Shown here: positions 49,003 through 58,469 of the stretch, piece by piece
Layout: each line of letters opens with the position of its first letter
Numbering within the stretch: position 1 is the first letter of the stretch
Origin: Acidimicrobiaceae bacterium
GTDB taxonomy: Bacteria; Actinomycetota; Acidimicrobiia; Acidimicrobiales; RAAP-2
Direction of reading: 5' to 3'
DNA length: 64,000 nt
NCBI GenBank assembly: GCA_003132205.1
Contig: PKWY01000046.1
Location: forward strand, 43,465 to 107,464
Program-made: the position numbers and the translations under genes
Notes under the pieces: generated by a model
Database searches by the model: none
What the model was told of the DNA's origin: nothing
What the model saw: only the letters and a program-made list of their open reading frames with translations

Positions 49003-50505
49003 TCAGCTGTACTTCAGAGTGCCGTCATCGAGATCCGCAGCCGGCAACGCCTTCTTCTCCAATTGGTAGTTGGGAGAGTGACGCCAGGGATCCTTGTCGC
49101 CCTGCTTCGGCAGCACATCCAGGCTACGTTGCAGGTAGCCCGGATTGAAGTCCTCGGGGTCAATCCACGGAAGAAGAGTCATCCGTTCGTCTTCTTCGCG
49201 CAAGCTCGGCGTCACCACGGATACGCCGAGCTCGTCCATGTGCTTAAGGAGCCGACAGACAAAGTCTCCAATGATGTCGACGCGCAGCGTCCAGCTCGCC
49301 CGGAAGTAGCCGAAGACCTCCACGAGGTTGGGGACGCCCGTGAACATGAGTCCTCGGTAGGTGATGGTGCCCGCGTAGTCGAGGGGCTTTTCGTCCACGC
49401 TGAACTCGATGTCGCCGAGGACATTCATGTCAAAGCCCGTCGCGGTGATGATGATGTCGGCTTCGAGCGTCGCGCCGGACTTCAACATGATGCCGTTCTC
49501 AGTGAAGGAGTCGATCTCGTCGGTGACGACCGAGGCTTTGCCGCTCTTGATCCCGTGAAAGAGGTCTCCGTCGGGCACGAAGGCAATGCGCTGCTGCCAG
49601 GGTCGGTACTTGGGGTTGAAGTGCTTGTCGATGTCGAAATCGTCCCCGAGGATCTCTCGAATAGGCTTCAGCAACTCCTCGCGCGCGAACTCCGGGTAGT
49701 CGAGGGCCACCTGGTTCAGCATCCCGAGGTCCGCGATGAGTTTGCGCCGTACGATCTCGTGGATCCACTCCTCAGAGATCTCGAGGTCCCGCAGCATGTC
49801 GGCGACCTCGTTCACGTTTTGCCCGATGATGAAGAACGTCGGTGAGCGCTGGAGCATCGTGATGTGCGCGCAGTCCGGCGCCATCGCGGGAATGAGCGTC
49901 GCTGCCGTGGCGCCCGAACCGATAACGACGACGTTCTTGCCCATGTAGTCAAGGTCGTCGGGCCAGGTCTGGGGGTGCACTATCCGTCCCTTGAACTTGT
50001 CCATGTCCTTCCACTCAGGTGTGTGGCCCACCGAGTGGCGGTAGTAGCCCTGGCACATCCAAAGGAAGTTCGCGCTGAAGCGGAGTTGCTCCCCGGTGTC
50101 CACACGCGTCGCCTCGATCTTCCATCGCTTCTCGCTACCGGACCACCGGGCCGCGGTAATGGTGTGCTGATAGCGGATGTATTGGTCGAGGTTCTCGTCG
50201 TCGATCACCTCACCCAGATAGCTCATGATCTCGTCCTTGACGGCGATGGGGGCGCCCGTCCATGGCTTGAACCGGTAGCCGTAGGTATAGAGATCACTGT
50301 CCGATCTGGCCCCGGGATACTTGTGCGTGAGCCACGTTCCGCCGAATCCGGCGTAGGTCTCGAGGATTACGAACCGCTTTTCGGGGCACTGTTCAAGCAG
50401 ATGGTGCGCGGCTCCGATGCCGGAGATCCCGGCTCCAACTATCAGCACATCAAAGTGCTCGACTGATTGATCGACCGGTGCCTCTCGGATCGCTGTCTCG
50501 CTCAT
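49003..50505 (-). CDS. Flavin-containing (Baeyer-Villiger type) monooxygenase, EthA-like
   Basis: 500 aa. The FAD Rossmann motif is VLIVGAGISGIGAAHHLL near residue 20. GFGGTWLTHKYPGARSDSD and the Baeyer-Villiger fingerprint FKGRIVHPQTWPDD (FXGXXXHXXXWP) follow. The NADPH motif is VVVIGSGATAATL, and later TATGFDMN appears. This is the EthA/HapE group that converts ketones to esters or lactones and can S-oxidise thioamides. It starts at ATG 50505 and forms a likely catabolic pair with the hydrolase downstream on the same strand. Confidence 0.87.
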   Translation of the reverse strand: MSETAIREAPVDQSVEHFDVLIVGAGISGIGAAHHLLEQCPEKRFVILETYAGFGGTWLTHKYPGARSDSDLYTYGYRFKPWTGAPIAVKDEIMSYLGEVIDDENLDQYIRYQHTITAARWSGSEKRWKIEATRVDTGEQLRFSANFLWMCQGYYRHSVGHTPEWKDMDKFKGRIVHPQTWPDDLDYMGKNVVVIGSGATAATLIPAMAPDCAHITMLQRSPTFFIIGQNVNEVADMLRDLEISEEWIHEIVRRKLIADLGMLNQVALDYPEFAREELLKPIREILGDDFDIDKHFNPKYRPWQQRIAFVPDGDLFHGIKSGKASVVTDEIDSFTENGIMLKSGATLEADIIITATGFDMNVLGDIEFSVDEKPLDYAGTITYRGLMFTGVPNLVEVFGYFRASWTLRVDIIGDFVCRLLKHMDELGVSVVTPSLREEDERMTLLPWIDPEDFNPGYLQRSLDVLPKQGDKDPWRHSPNYQLEKKALPAADLDDGTLKYS

Positions 50506-50751
50506 CGTCCGCTCCCCCTGGGTGAATCATCGGGAAGGCCAATCCCCTGGCGTGCGCAAAGGCCATACTCTCTGGTTGCTTGAGGGTAAGCGTAGAACAG
50601 GTCCGGCCACCGGGTCTGGGTACCCATCCGAGACCTTGCGGATTCGTGTGGACGTCTGCGACGGCGTCGTAAGGAAGGTGGCCCATCCCTAATTTGCAGT
50701 CACGGCGTCGGTGCGTCCGCTAGACATCGACGAAGAAAGCAGGTTCAAGCC

Positions 50752-51201
50752 ATGACCGACCAGGAGTCCTCGGGCGCAGAAGCCATGAATTCGATCAATG
50801 ATTCGAACGCCAAGGTAGTCGAGGAGTTTCGCGCCAACCACGGTGCCGTGGGCGCCGCGTTCGAAGGAGCGCTCGTGCTGTTGCTGCACACCACGGGCGC
50901 GAGGTCCGGTCGCGAGCGGGTCAACCCCATGATGTACCTCGACGAAGGAGGGCGAATCTACGTCTTCGCATCGAAGGGTGGCGCCGACACCAGTCTCGAC
51001 TGGTTCGACAACGTCGTGGCGAATCCGACGGTCACCTTCGAGATCGGCTCGGACACCTTGCTCGGCAACGAGGTGCCCGTCGTCGGCGCAGAGCGGGATC
51101 GAATCTACGGCGTGCAGGTCGGCCGCTTCCCCGGCTTTGGCGAATACCAGGCGAAGACCTCGCGAGTCATTCCGGTGGTGGAGCTCGTCCGATCCGCGTA
51201 G
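50752..51201 (+). CDS. Deazaflavin (F420)-dependent nitroreductase family protein (Ddn-like)
   Basis: 149 aa split-barrel flavin/F420-binding protein. Characteristic blocks are LLHTTGARSGRERVNPMMYL, IYVFASKGGADTSLDWFDNV, and VANPTVTFEIGSDTL with a C-terminal FPGFGEYQAKTSRVIPVVEL. Relatives use reduced F420 to reduce nitroaromatics or quinones. ATG 50752 follows AGCAGG. It implies the host makes F420. Confidence 0.87.
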   Translation: MTDQESSGAEAMNSINDSNAKVVEEFRANHGAVGAAFEGALVLLLHTTGARSGRERVNPMMYLDEGGRIYVFASKGGADTSLDWFDNVVANPTVTFEIGSDTLLGNEVPVVGAERDRIYGVQVGRFPGFGEYQAKTSRVIPVVELVRSA

Positions 51202-51322
51202 GCGAAGACGTGAGGGCATCGTTACGCGGTGCCAGAGCGAAAGGCGAGTCAATGCTCGCGCCCGCTGGTGATCACGTGGTGCGAGAATTAAGATGGGAGC
51301 GAGAGCACTCCTGGGGGCGAAC

Positions 51323-52099
51323 ATGGACCGCATGTACCAATTTTTGATCTACGAACAGGTGGAGGCGACGGTCACGGTCACGATGAAACGACCCGACCAG
51401 CGTAACGTCCTCTCGCTCGAGCTTCTGAAGGAGCTCACGCGCGCTTTCGAAGAGGCCGGAGAGAGTGACGCCACAGGGGTAATCCTCGCGGCGGCGGGCA
51501 AGGTCTTCAGCGCCGGCCATGATTTCGCGGAGATGGCGGGATCGGATCTCGCGAGCGCGCGAAACCTTTTCGCCACGTGCACGAGGCTGATGGACACCAT
51601 GCAGTCCATTCCACAGCCGGTCATTGCGAGGGTCCATGCGCTCGCCACGGGAGCTGGATGCCAACTCGTCGCGACCGCGGACCTGGCCGTTGCTTCTGAG
51701 GATGCCAGTTTCTGCACCCCGGGGGGCAAGGGCGGCCTCTTCTGCACCACTCCAATGGTGGCGGTCGGCAGGGCGATTGGACGTAAGCGGGCCCTCGAAA
51801 TGTCGATGAGCGGCGATCCAATCGATGCCGCGACCGCTGAAGCGTGGGGTCTGGTGAACAAGGTCGTTCCCCGCGGTGAGCTCGAGTCGGCGGCGGCGAC
51901 GCTCCTGGAACGAGTCACCAGAGGAAGCGCAGCCTCGAAAGGAATTGGGAAGAAGGCGTTCTACACGCAGATTGAGCTGGAGCAATCAGATGCGTACGAC
52001 TACGCCATCGAAGTCATGGCGTCGGCCAGTCAAACACCGGACTCGCAGGAGGGAATTGCGGCGTTCTTGGAGAAGCGCAGTCCAAAATGGAGCAACTAG
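51323..52099 (+). CDS. Enoyl-CoA hydratase/isomerase family protein, ECHDC3-like
   Basis: 258-aa crotonase fold. VFSAGHDFAEMAG forms the first oxyanion loop, then ALATGAGCQLVATADLAVAS, and FCTPGGKGGLFCTTPMVAVG. The end is GIAAFLEKRSPKW, as in ECHDC3. The two glutamates of classical hydratases are replaced (Gln in GCQLV; no Glu in the TPGGKGGLF loop), so hydration of enoyl-CoA is doubtful. ATG 51323 follows GGGGGCGA. Confidence 0.85.
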   Translation: MDRMYQFLIYEQVEATVTVTMKRPDQRNVLSLELLKELTRAFEEAGESDATGVILAAAGKVFSAGHDFAEMAGSDLASARNLFATCTRLMDTMQSIPQPVIARVHALATGAGCQLVATADLAVASEDASFCTPGGKGGLFCTTPMVAVGRAIGRKRALEMSMSGDPIDAATAEAWGLVNKVVPRGELESAAATLLERVTRGSAASKGIGKKAFYTQIELEQSDAYDYAIEVMASASQTPDSQEGIAAFLEKRSPKWSN

Positions 52100-52462
52100 C
52101 AACACGCACTCGGTCATCCTCTGTGGGCTGCACGAGCTCGACCAGGTCAGAACTGCAATGAGAAACCCGAGTGCTCGGGCCCCGCGTTGGTTGATGAGTT
52201 GGCCAAGCGCCGCTAAGCGGAGGAGGACGAGGTTCCGTTTCTTTCATCTCCAACAGGCTTTCTGCACCAACTGAAGATGAAACTCTCTCGTGTTCTGCAG
52301 AAGCATGGAGAGGGCCTCGCACAGGTGTGCCAAAACTGCGAAACGAACAACGCAGGTAACGTCACGACTAGAGGCGTGGACAACCAATGCTCGACGCGGC
52401 GTCGCCCAGGCCGGCCGCAGCCGGCACAACGGAATCACAGACGGGACCGTGTAGCCCCGGGT
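52100..52462. other. Intergenic stretch, no gene supported
   Basis: Between the crotonase gene and the convergent secreted-protein gene. It holds only short inverted repeats (for example GCCGGC/GCCGGC near 52411-52426). These could end the secreted-protein transcript. No open frame here has a ribosome-binding site and a family match. Confidence 0.4.
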
Positions 52463-52882
52463 TTAGGCACAGGCCTTTATGGCTGCGGTCAGGGACTTGA
52501 CATCCGCCTCAAAGGCCTTGTGATGGGCTTTCTCGTACGCCGAGAGCTTGGACAGGCTCGTGTAGTTCCCGTAGGCCTTCAGAACCACGACGATGTCTTT
52601 CAGCACCGTCTTGGTCTTGGCGTTAGGAGCCACCGAGGCCATCTTCTCGTAGTACGGCACGAGTGCCTTCGCCCACGCGCGGTAACCGGTGAGCGTGAGC
52701 TTGGTGGGCGTCGGAGGTTGGTGTTCAACCCAACTGAACAGGGCCGTGCAGAAGGGGCTCGTACCGAGCGCACCGGCTTCGGGAGCCGACAGGCTCAACG
52801 GGACCATCAGGGCTGTCGCGACCACCGATCCCGCGATCAGCATCCGGATTCGCGACGCCAGGCGGTTTGTATGAGTGACCAT
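52463..52882 (-). CDS. Secreted small helical protein of unknown function
   Basis: 139 aa. A signal peptide runs from MVTHTNRLASRIRMLIAG through a hydrophobic stretch to a likely cleavage after APEAGA. The mature part is Lys- and Ala-rich and predicted helical. It has one Cys near its start (SPFCTALF) and one in the C-terminal KACA, a plausible disulfide. ATG 52882 has GAGGAAGGA ahead. No family is recognised. Confidence 0.7.
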   Translation of the reverse strand: MVTHTNRLASRIRMLIAGSVVATALMVPLSLSAPEAGALGTSPFCTALFSWVEHQPPTPTKLTLTGYRAWAKALVPYYEKMASVAPNAKTKTVLKDIVVVLKAYGNYTSLSKLSAYEKAHHKAFEADVKSLTAAIKACA

Positions 52883-53079
52883 GACAGTTCCTTCCTCATG
52901 GGGAATCGTGAGTCCCGGCTGCATTTTCCGGGTTTCCAGTTTCAGCCGACACTCCTGTGAGGGCACAACGAATTCCTAGCAGGTTCGACTCATCAACGCC
53001 AGCCTTTCGCGACGCTGATCGTCGTGGATGTCACCTGGAGCGACGTCGTTGGCCCCGCGCCGCGCCCCAGTGCTCGTTG

Positions 53080-53440
53080 GCCCCCAACCCGGGGGATGTG
53101 AAGCCCTCGGCGAAGACTTTGAGGCACGCCTCAACCACCTCTACGTCGAAGAGCGTTCCCGAACCGGTACTGACCTCGACCAGCCGCCACGTCAGTTCCC
53201 CACCCCGGCTGGTAGGGGTAATGCCGGGTCCATGGACTGAACGAGGTCGACCACCGCCACGATCCGGGCCGGCGTCATGATCTGCTCGGCCGCCAATCCG
53301 CGCGGATGTCTCGAACTGTTCATCCGCTCGTGGCGCTGCAACGCCACCTCGGCAATGGGCCACGGCAGCGACTCCCTGGCCAGGACTTTCTGGAAGGACG
53401 TGGTCTTGGACGTCACGACGTTGGTGGTGCAGCGCACGCG
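53080..53440 (-). pseudogene. HD-GYP phosphodiesterase remnant
   Basis: Two out-of-frame pieces align in order with the C-terminal half of an HD-GYP domain. The first (53192-53437) is LPWPIAEVALQRHERMNSSR continuing HPRGLAAEQIMTPARIVAVV. The second (about 53088-53207) is STGSGTLFDVEVVEACLKVF. In intact domains HHE and GYP stand where RHE and RHP are here, so catalytic residues are lost as well. The upstream HD half is gone. It lies next to the GGDEF-EAL gene, suggesting a former c-di-GMP gene pair. Confidence 0.7.
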
Positions 53441-53769
53441 CGCCTTGGATCAACTCGGAGCTGCCACCTCGACGTCCGGCCTGAACGAGGTCGAGTCCCT
53501 GCATCGCCGAACGCCCCGATGACGCTGGGGCGCGCAACCGGTAGAACCCGCCCGGGTGGTTTCAGAAGTCGTCGGAATGCCCGGTTTCTTCGCGCCTCGG
53601 TCCCCGAAAAGCAACGGTTGATAAACCTTCCAACTACTTCTCAACACTTTTCTCTGGGGATGCAAAACTCTGCTTGGTCCTGACGAGATTCGTGGATTCC
53701 AGGTCGACCTATTCGTGAGGGCAAAGTCCATGGCACACCAAGTAGATGCTGACGCTCTGAGGAGCAGCA

Positions 53770-56346
53770 ATGGAGTTACATCACGGTATGTTTCGTGGAT
53801 GTCGTCGGAGCGAACCCGCATTCGATTCGCCCTTGCGTGGAGCGGCCCTCGTCGGATGCGCGGTTGAATGTGAAAAATCCATGACGGACCACGATCAAGT
53901 CCTGGCGAAACTCCTGGTTGAGTTTCCAGAGGTCGTGTTGATCCTTGACGCCGACGGGAGGTTGATTTGGGCGAACCGCATGGCCGAGGAGCTCTTCAAG
54001 CAGTCTCTCGAGGACGCATTCGGCCTGTCGGTGATCGATTTCGTGCATCCCGATGACCTGGCGATCGTTCTTCGCTCATTCGAGACAGTGCAGGGAAAGC
54101 AGATCGGCAATCCACTGGAGATCAGGGTGCTGGTGGCGTCCGAGTGGCGCCTCATCGAGCTCATCGGGGTTCCGGTTAGCTGGTATCAGAAAGGCGCGTT
54201 GCTCTTCAGTCTTCGAGACCTGACCGACCGACGCCGTTTCGAGGTGGCCCGCGACGATGTGGCCCGTTTCCGATCACTCGTCCACAACGCCACCACGATC
54301 ATGCTGTTCGTTACCCCAGACGGTGACATCGGCTCCGTTTCAGGGGCGCTCACCCGGATGCTCGGACACGACCCCGAGGTCGTCGAGAACCAGCCCCTCG
54401 CGAACATTGTCGCTGAAGAGGACCGCCCCGCGCTGAAGTCCGCAATTGAAGAGGCCCTACGAGGTTCGTCCGCCAGGCATCCGGTCACCGTGGGAGTTCG
54501 CCTGCTGCATCATCGAAGCGACGAGAGCACCGCTTATGAGTTGTCCATTGTCAACCTGATGGAGGATCCGACGGTGCAAGGCCTAGTGGTCACCGCCAAC
54601 GATGTATCGGCCCGGGTGTCGGCGGAGCTGGAACTGCAGCGCGCCCTGCTCGAGATACAAGACACCTTCTCCCTGCTGCGCGCCACGCTGAACTCGACCG
54701 CCGACGGGCTGCTCGTCGTCGACCGGAATCGACGGATCACGAGCTATAACAGTCAATTCGCGTGGATGTGGCTGCTGCCAGAGTCTCTCGTTCAAAGCGG
54801 TGACGATTTCCAGTTGATCGAGTACATCACCGACCAATTGGTCGACCCCCGGGCCTTCCTCACCCGCGTCGAGGAGTTGTACACCAAGCCAGAGGTGGAG
54901 AGCACTGATACCTTGCACTTCAAGGACGGCCGCGTCTTCGAACGCTTCTCCAAGCCCCAGTACATGGCTGGGGAGGTCGTGGGGCGCGTCTGGAGTTTCA
55001 GTGACATCACCGAGCAGACGCGGCTCGAAAATGACCTGTCGCACTTGGCGTTCCACGACACCCTCACGGGGCTCGCCAACCGGGCGCTGTTTCGCGACCG
55101 GCTCAACCAGGCAACGGCGCGAAACGAGCGGTCGAGCAAGTACGTGGCGATCATGTTCCTCGACCTCGACAACTTCAAGACCATCAACGACAGTCTGGGT
55201 CACTCCGCCGGTGATGAGCTTCTGCGCTGCGTCGCCGACGCCCTCACTGGCTGCCTGCGTCGCAGCGACACGGCGGCCCGGTTCGGCGGCGATGAGTTTG
55301 CCGTCTTGATTGAGGACGTTGACAACCACGACGAGGTGATGGAACTGGCCAATCGCATCATGACGGCGCTTCGACGGCCGGTCTCGATTGGCGCTCACCG
55401 GGTGTCGGTGACGGTGAGCATCGGGATCACCTTCGGAATCAATGGAAGCACGAGCGAACAACTGCTGCGCAACGCCGACCTCGCCATGTATCTCGCCAAA
55501 GCGCAGGGCAAGGACCGCTACGAGGAGTTCCAGGACCAGATGCACACCGCCGTCGTCGCACGACTCGAGCTGGAAGCCGATCTTCACAAGGCAGTCCTCA
55601 ACAGCGAGTTCCTCGTGCACTACCAACCAGTTGTTGAGCTCGGCACCAAGAGGATCACGGGCTTCGAGGCGCTTGTGCGATGGCAACATCCAACGAAGGG
55701 TCTGCTCCAGCCCGTGGCATTCGTACCCTTCGCCGAGGAGATCGGGCTTATCGGGGCGATAGGCAACTTCGTGCTCAATGACGCATGCGCCCAGGCTCGC
55801 CGCTGGCAGGACCAAGGCCTCGCCAGCGGCGATCTTCAGATCAGCATCAACCTCTCCACCCGCGAGCTCGTCGACGCAGCCATTGGCAGCAAGGTCTCGA
55901 GATCGCTCACCTCCACGGGGTTCAACCCATCGAACCTGATCCTAGAAATCACCGAGAGCGCAGTGATGAAGGATGTTGAGGTCGCCGAGCGAAATCTCCA
56001 CTCTCTCAAATCGCTCGGCCTTCAGATTGCCATTGATGACTTTGGCACCGGTTACTCGTCGCTCTCCCACTTGGAACGGTTACCTATCGACATTCTGAAA
56101 GTGGACAAGTCGTTCGTAGCCACGGTTACGAAGGAGACAGGCTGTCCGGACCTCGCCCATGCCATCATCCAACTGGCCCAGACCCTTGGGCTGCAGGCGA
56201 TCGCAGAGGGTGTGGAGACCGAAGAGCAGGTAGTGCACCTAGGTGAGATCGGATGCATCTGGGCCCAGGGATATCACCTGGGCATGCCCGTCAGTGCCCA
56301 GCAGGTAGAGGAACTGCTGCGCTCCAAATTGACCACGACGGCATGA
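53770..56346 (+). CDS. Three-PAS GGDEF-EAL protein (c-di-GMP turnover)
   Basis: 858 aa. There are three PAS-like sensor domains (about 45-155, 165-285, 300-425), then GGDEF (430-590) and EAL (600-850). The cyclase site is ARFGGDEFAVLIED with an RXXD inhibition site (RRSD) five residues before it. The EAL site is complete: FEALVRWQHP, INLS, ITESAV, IDDFGTGYSS, ILKVDKSF, AEGVET, and Gln in WAQGYHLG. Both activities are therefore possible. ATG 53770 has GAGGAG ahead. There is no membrane segment, so it is a cytosolic sensor. The first about 38 residues are Cys-containing and unassigned. Confidence 0.93.
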   Translation: MELHHGMFRGCRRSEPAFDSPLRGAALVGCAVECEKSMTDHDQVLAKLLVEFPEVVLILDADGRLIWANRMAEELFKQSLEDAFGLSVIDFVHPDDLAIVLRSFETVQGKQIGNPLEIRVLVASEWRLIELIGVPVSWYQKGALLFSLRDLTDRRRFEVARDDVARFRSLVHNATTIMLFVTPDGDIGSVSGALTRMLGHDPEVVENQPLANIVAEEDRPALKSAIEEALRGSSARHPVTVGVRLLHHRSDESTAYELSIVNLMEDPTVQGLVVTANDVSARVSAELELQRALLEIQDTFSLLRATLNSTADGLLVVDRNRRITSYNSQFAWMWLLPESLVQSGDDFQLIEYITDQLVDPRAFLTRVEELYTKPEVESTDTLHFKDGRVFERFSKPQYMAGEVVGRVWSFSDITEQTRLENDLSHLAFHDTLTGLANRALFRDRLNQATARNERSSKYVAIMFLDLDNFKTINDSLGHSAGDELLRCVADALTGCLRRSDTAARFGGDEFAVLIEDVDNHDEVMELANRIMTALRRPVSIGAHRVSVTVSIGITFGINGSTSEQLLRNADLAMYLAKAQGKDRYEEFQDQMHTAVVARLELEADLHKAVLNSEFLVHYQPVVELGTKRITGFEALVRWQHPTKGLLQPVAFVPFAEEIGLIGAIGNFVLNDACAQARRWQDQGLASGDLQISINLSTRELVDAAIGSKVSRSLTSTGFNPSNLILEITESAVMKDVEVAERNLHSLKSLGLQIAIDDFGTGYSSLSHLERLPIDILKVDKSFVATVTKETGCPDLAHAIIQLAQTLGLQAIAEGVETEEQVVHLGEIGCIWAQGYHLGMPVSAQQVEELLRSKLTTTA

Positions 56347-56489
56347 CGATGACCCTGCTTGCCCCACCACTTGCGAATTTGGAGTACCGCACTGGAGAGA
56401 TCCGCCGCGCACGGTTGTGCGGGTCGCCGATGGCGGGCGTCAACATCGTAATCCCCAAATTTCGCAGGCTTTCTAAGTAATGTTTTGAG

Positions 56490-57725
56490 ATGAGTCGAAA
56501 CGTGGAATTGGGCCCTCGAGAGACGGCCAAAGACGTTTTGGACTACCTGAAATTCGCGGGCTTCGAACTTTCACTGGACCAATTGATGCGTCTGCACCGT
56601 CAACGCCTCATCAAACGTCGCTTTCATGACTCCGGCGCCTTTCGGGACCCGAAGACGAAATACCCCGCAGGAACCGCCGAACGGATGCTCCGTATCGCCC
56701 AATTGGAGGCCGCAACCAAGCATTTGGACGAGCTCGCATGGCGGCTGTGGTGGGAGGGGACACCGGTTGAGCCCGATCTGGTTCGTGACTACCTCGTGAA
56801 GATGGCGAATCGATGGGACGACCGACTGGGTGAGATTCGAGGAGGAGGAAGTTCGCCGGTCGAGGACGTGGCCATCGGCGAGCGCGACGTACTCGACGAG
56901 GTGTTCTTCAGACATCTCACACTCGTGCCCTCGACCGCTGCTGAACGGAATCGGCTCGAGAAGGGCTCGAAGATCTACGTCGAATTCGCGGCGATCCTCA
57001 CTGATCTCTTGAGCGGGGAGTTCTCAGTCATGGCCAAGCGCGACACCGGCCTCTTTGAACGGTTCACCTCGTTGGCCTACGACCAAGACACCGCGGAGCG
57101 CTTCGTAGATGAATCCGACAGTTCGGCCCTCGAGACGCTGCAAAGGGCAGCCTCGCTCCCCTACGCCGAGGTCGTCCAATCGCTCAACGCCAGTCAGATT
57201 GAAAAAGCCCGCCCCGTGGCCTTCCTGCTCTCGCAGATGATTGGAAGTGTTGGGGAGATCATGAACGACCTCTTTGGAGGCGTCGGACAAGGCCGTGACA
57301 CCGCCGGCACGAGTCTCGTCGCCATGTCCGACAGCCCCGAGGAGCAGGTGCTCTCCCTGCTCCTGTCCTCTTCGCTCTTGAAGCACAAGCGCATTCGCAA
57401 GAATCTCCCTGATATCGAGGTGTCATCGGTGTTGTCAGCCGCCGTCTCCTTCCGGGACTACCTGCGACTGCGGTTCCTGGTGAGGGAAGTGGACGGCATG
57501 GACAAGCTGGTCACGCCGAGGCGGATGCGCAACGCCTTCGAGTCGCCCGAGGGCGCCGAACGATGGCGTGCGAGTTTTGAGGAGTTCCTCCTCGACAACT
57601 TGGCGGAAATCGAGATGCTGATGGAGGATCGCCCCGATCTCTTTGCGGGGCCACCGCCTCTTGAGAACTGCTCAAAAGCTGGCACTCGGATTAACGCGAA
57701 ATCAAAAAAAAAAATCGTAAAATGA
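56490..57725 (+). CDS. Unrecognised protein with HTH-like N-terminus (411 aa)
   Basis: No family recognised. Residues 12-75 look like a winged or MerR-like DNA-binding unit: LDYLKFAGFELSLDQLMRLH, RRFHDSG, KYPAGTAERMLRIAQLEAAT. The rest is predicted all-helical, acidic and soluble. Central blocks are IEKARPVAFLLSQMIGSVGE and VLSAAVSFRDYLRLRFLVRE. The tail is basic (KSKKKIVK) and coded across an 11-A run at 57704-57714, which could permit slippage. It follows the GGDEF-EAL gene by 143 bp on the same strand. A role as transcription factor is inferred only. Confidence 0.65.
   Translation: MSRNVELGPRETAKDVLDYLKFAGFELSLDQLMRLHRQRLIKRRFHDSGAFRDPKTKYPAGTAERMLRIAQLEAATKHLDELAWRLWWEGTPVEPDLVRDYLVKMANRWDDRLGEIRGGGSSPVEDVAIGERDVLDEVFFRHLTLVPSTAAERNRLEKGSKIYVEFAAILTDLLSGEFSVMAKRDTGLFERFTSLAYDQDTAERFVDESDSSALETLQRAASLPYAEVVQSLNASQIEKARPVAFLLSQMIGSVGEIMNDLFGGVGQGRDTAGTSLVAMSDSPEEQVLSLLLSSSLLKHKRIRKNLPDIEVSSVLSAAVSFRDYLRLRFLVREVDGMDKLVTPRRMRNAFESPEGAERWRASFEEFLLDNLAEIEMLMEDRPDLFAGPPPLENCSKAGTRINAKSKKKIVK
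57704..57714 (+). repeat. A11 homopolymer at the end of the 411-aa gene
   Basis: Eleven consecutive A within the last codons, in an otherwise GC-rich gene. Loss of one A gives an immediate stop after SKKKS; gain of one gives a tail SKKKNRKMTGR. It is a candidate for transcriptional slippage or length variation. Confidence 0.6.
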
Positions 57726-57878
57726 CCGGTCGATGAGGAGGCGCTGGAAGGGTTCGTCCTTCGCTCAGGCCCCTTGGACTGAAGGTGTTGCAAGCTTCGC
57801 GTGTCAAGGAGTTCGTGCAACATTGCCCAGCTCCCGATCACGTCGAGTCGAGTTCCTTCTCGGACTAACGTTCCCTGA

Positions 57879-58469
57879 GTGTCCCTGACGTCTTCACCCC
57901 CTGAGCAGCAAGAGCTGACGGTCATTCGCCCGAAGCGGACTCGAAGAGTGCGACTCGCCGAGTGGGTGCTGGTGATTGTCCTAGCGGTACTCGCCTCGAT
58001 CGTGATTCGGACCTTCGTTTTCGAGACCTTCTCAATCCCGTCGAAGTCGATGAAGCCCACGTTATACGTGGGAGACCGAATCATCATCGACAAGCTCAGC
58101 GTGGACCTCGGTACCATTAACATTGGTGACGTCGTCGTCTTCAAGGCTCCAAAGGACGTAGCGGCTGACTGCGACGATCCCGTAACCGACCTGGTGAAGA
58201 GGGTCGTTGGCTTACCTGGCGATCATCTCACGTCCAAGGGCAACACCATTTACGTCAACAATCAACCGCTGAAGGAGAACTGGTCGCATTGGGAACCCCT
58301 TGGGTCCGCGATTGGCGACGTCGTGGTTCCCGCGAATCAGTACTTCGTGATGGGCGATAACCACTTCAATTCCTGTGACAGTCGAACCTGGGGAACGGTG
58401 CCCCGCTCGGACGTCATTGGAAAGGCCTTCCTCCGGTTTTGGCCGCTCTCCAGGTTCAGCTGGTTCTAG
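57879..58469 (+). CDS. lepB: Signal peptidase I
   Basis: Removes signal peptides from exported proteins. In 196 aa, one N-terminal membrane anchor (AEWVLVIVLAVLASIVIR) is followed by the nucleophile Ser57 in SIPSKSMKPTL. The general-base Lys107 is in VKRVVGLPGD, and GDNHFNSCDSRTWG completes the fold. The GTG start lacks a clear ribosome-binding site. The window contains several exported proteins, but lepB is not in their operons. Confidence 0.93.
   Translation: MSLTSSPPEQQELTVIRPKRTRRVRLAEWVLVIVLAVLASIVIRTFVFETFSIPSKSMKPTLYVGDRIIIDKLSVDLGTINIGDVVVFKAPKDVAADCDDPVTDLVKRVVGLPGDHLTSKGNTIYVNNQPLKENWSHWEPLGSAIGDVVVPANQYFVMGDNHFNSCDSRTWGTVPRSDVIGKAFLRFWPLSRFSWF

Noticed and set aside
54583..55815. 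410-residue antisense frame in the GGDEF-EAL gene
   Set aside because: The plus strand encodes complete GGDEF and EAL motifs; the antisense product has none.
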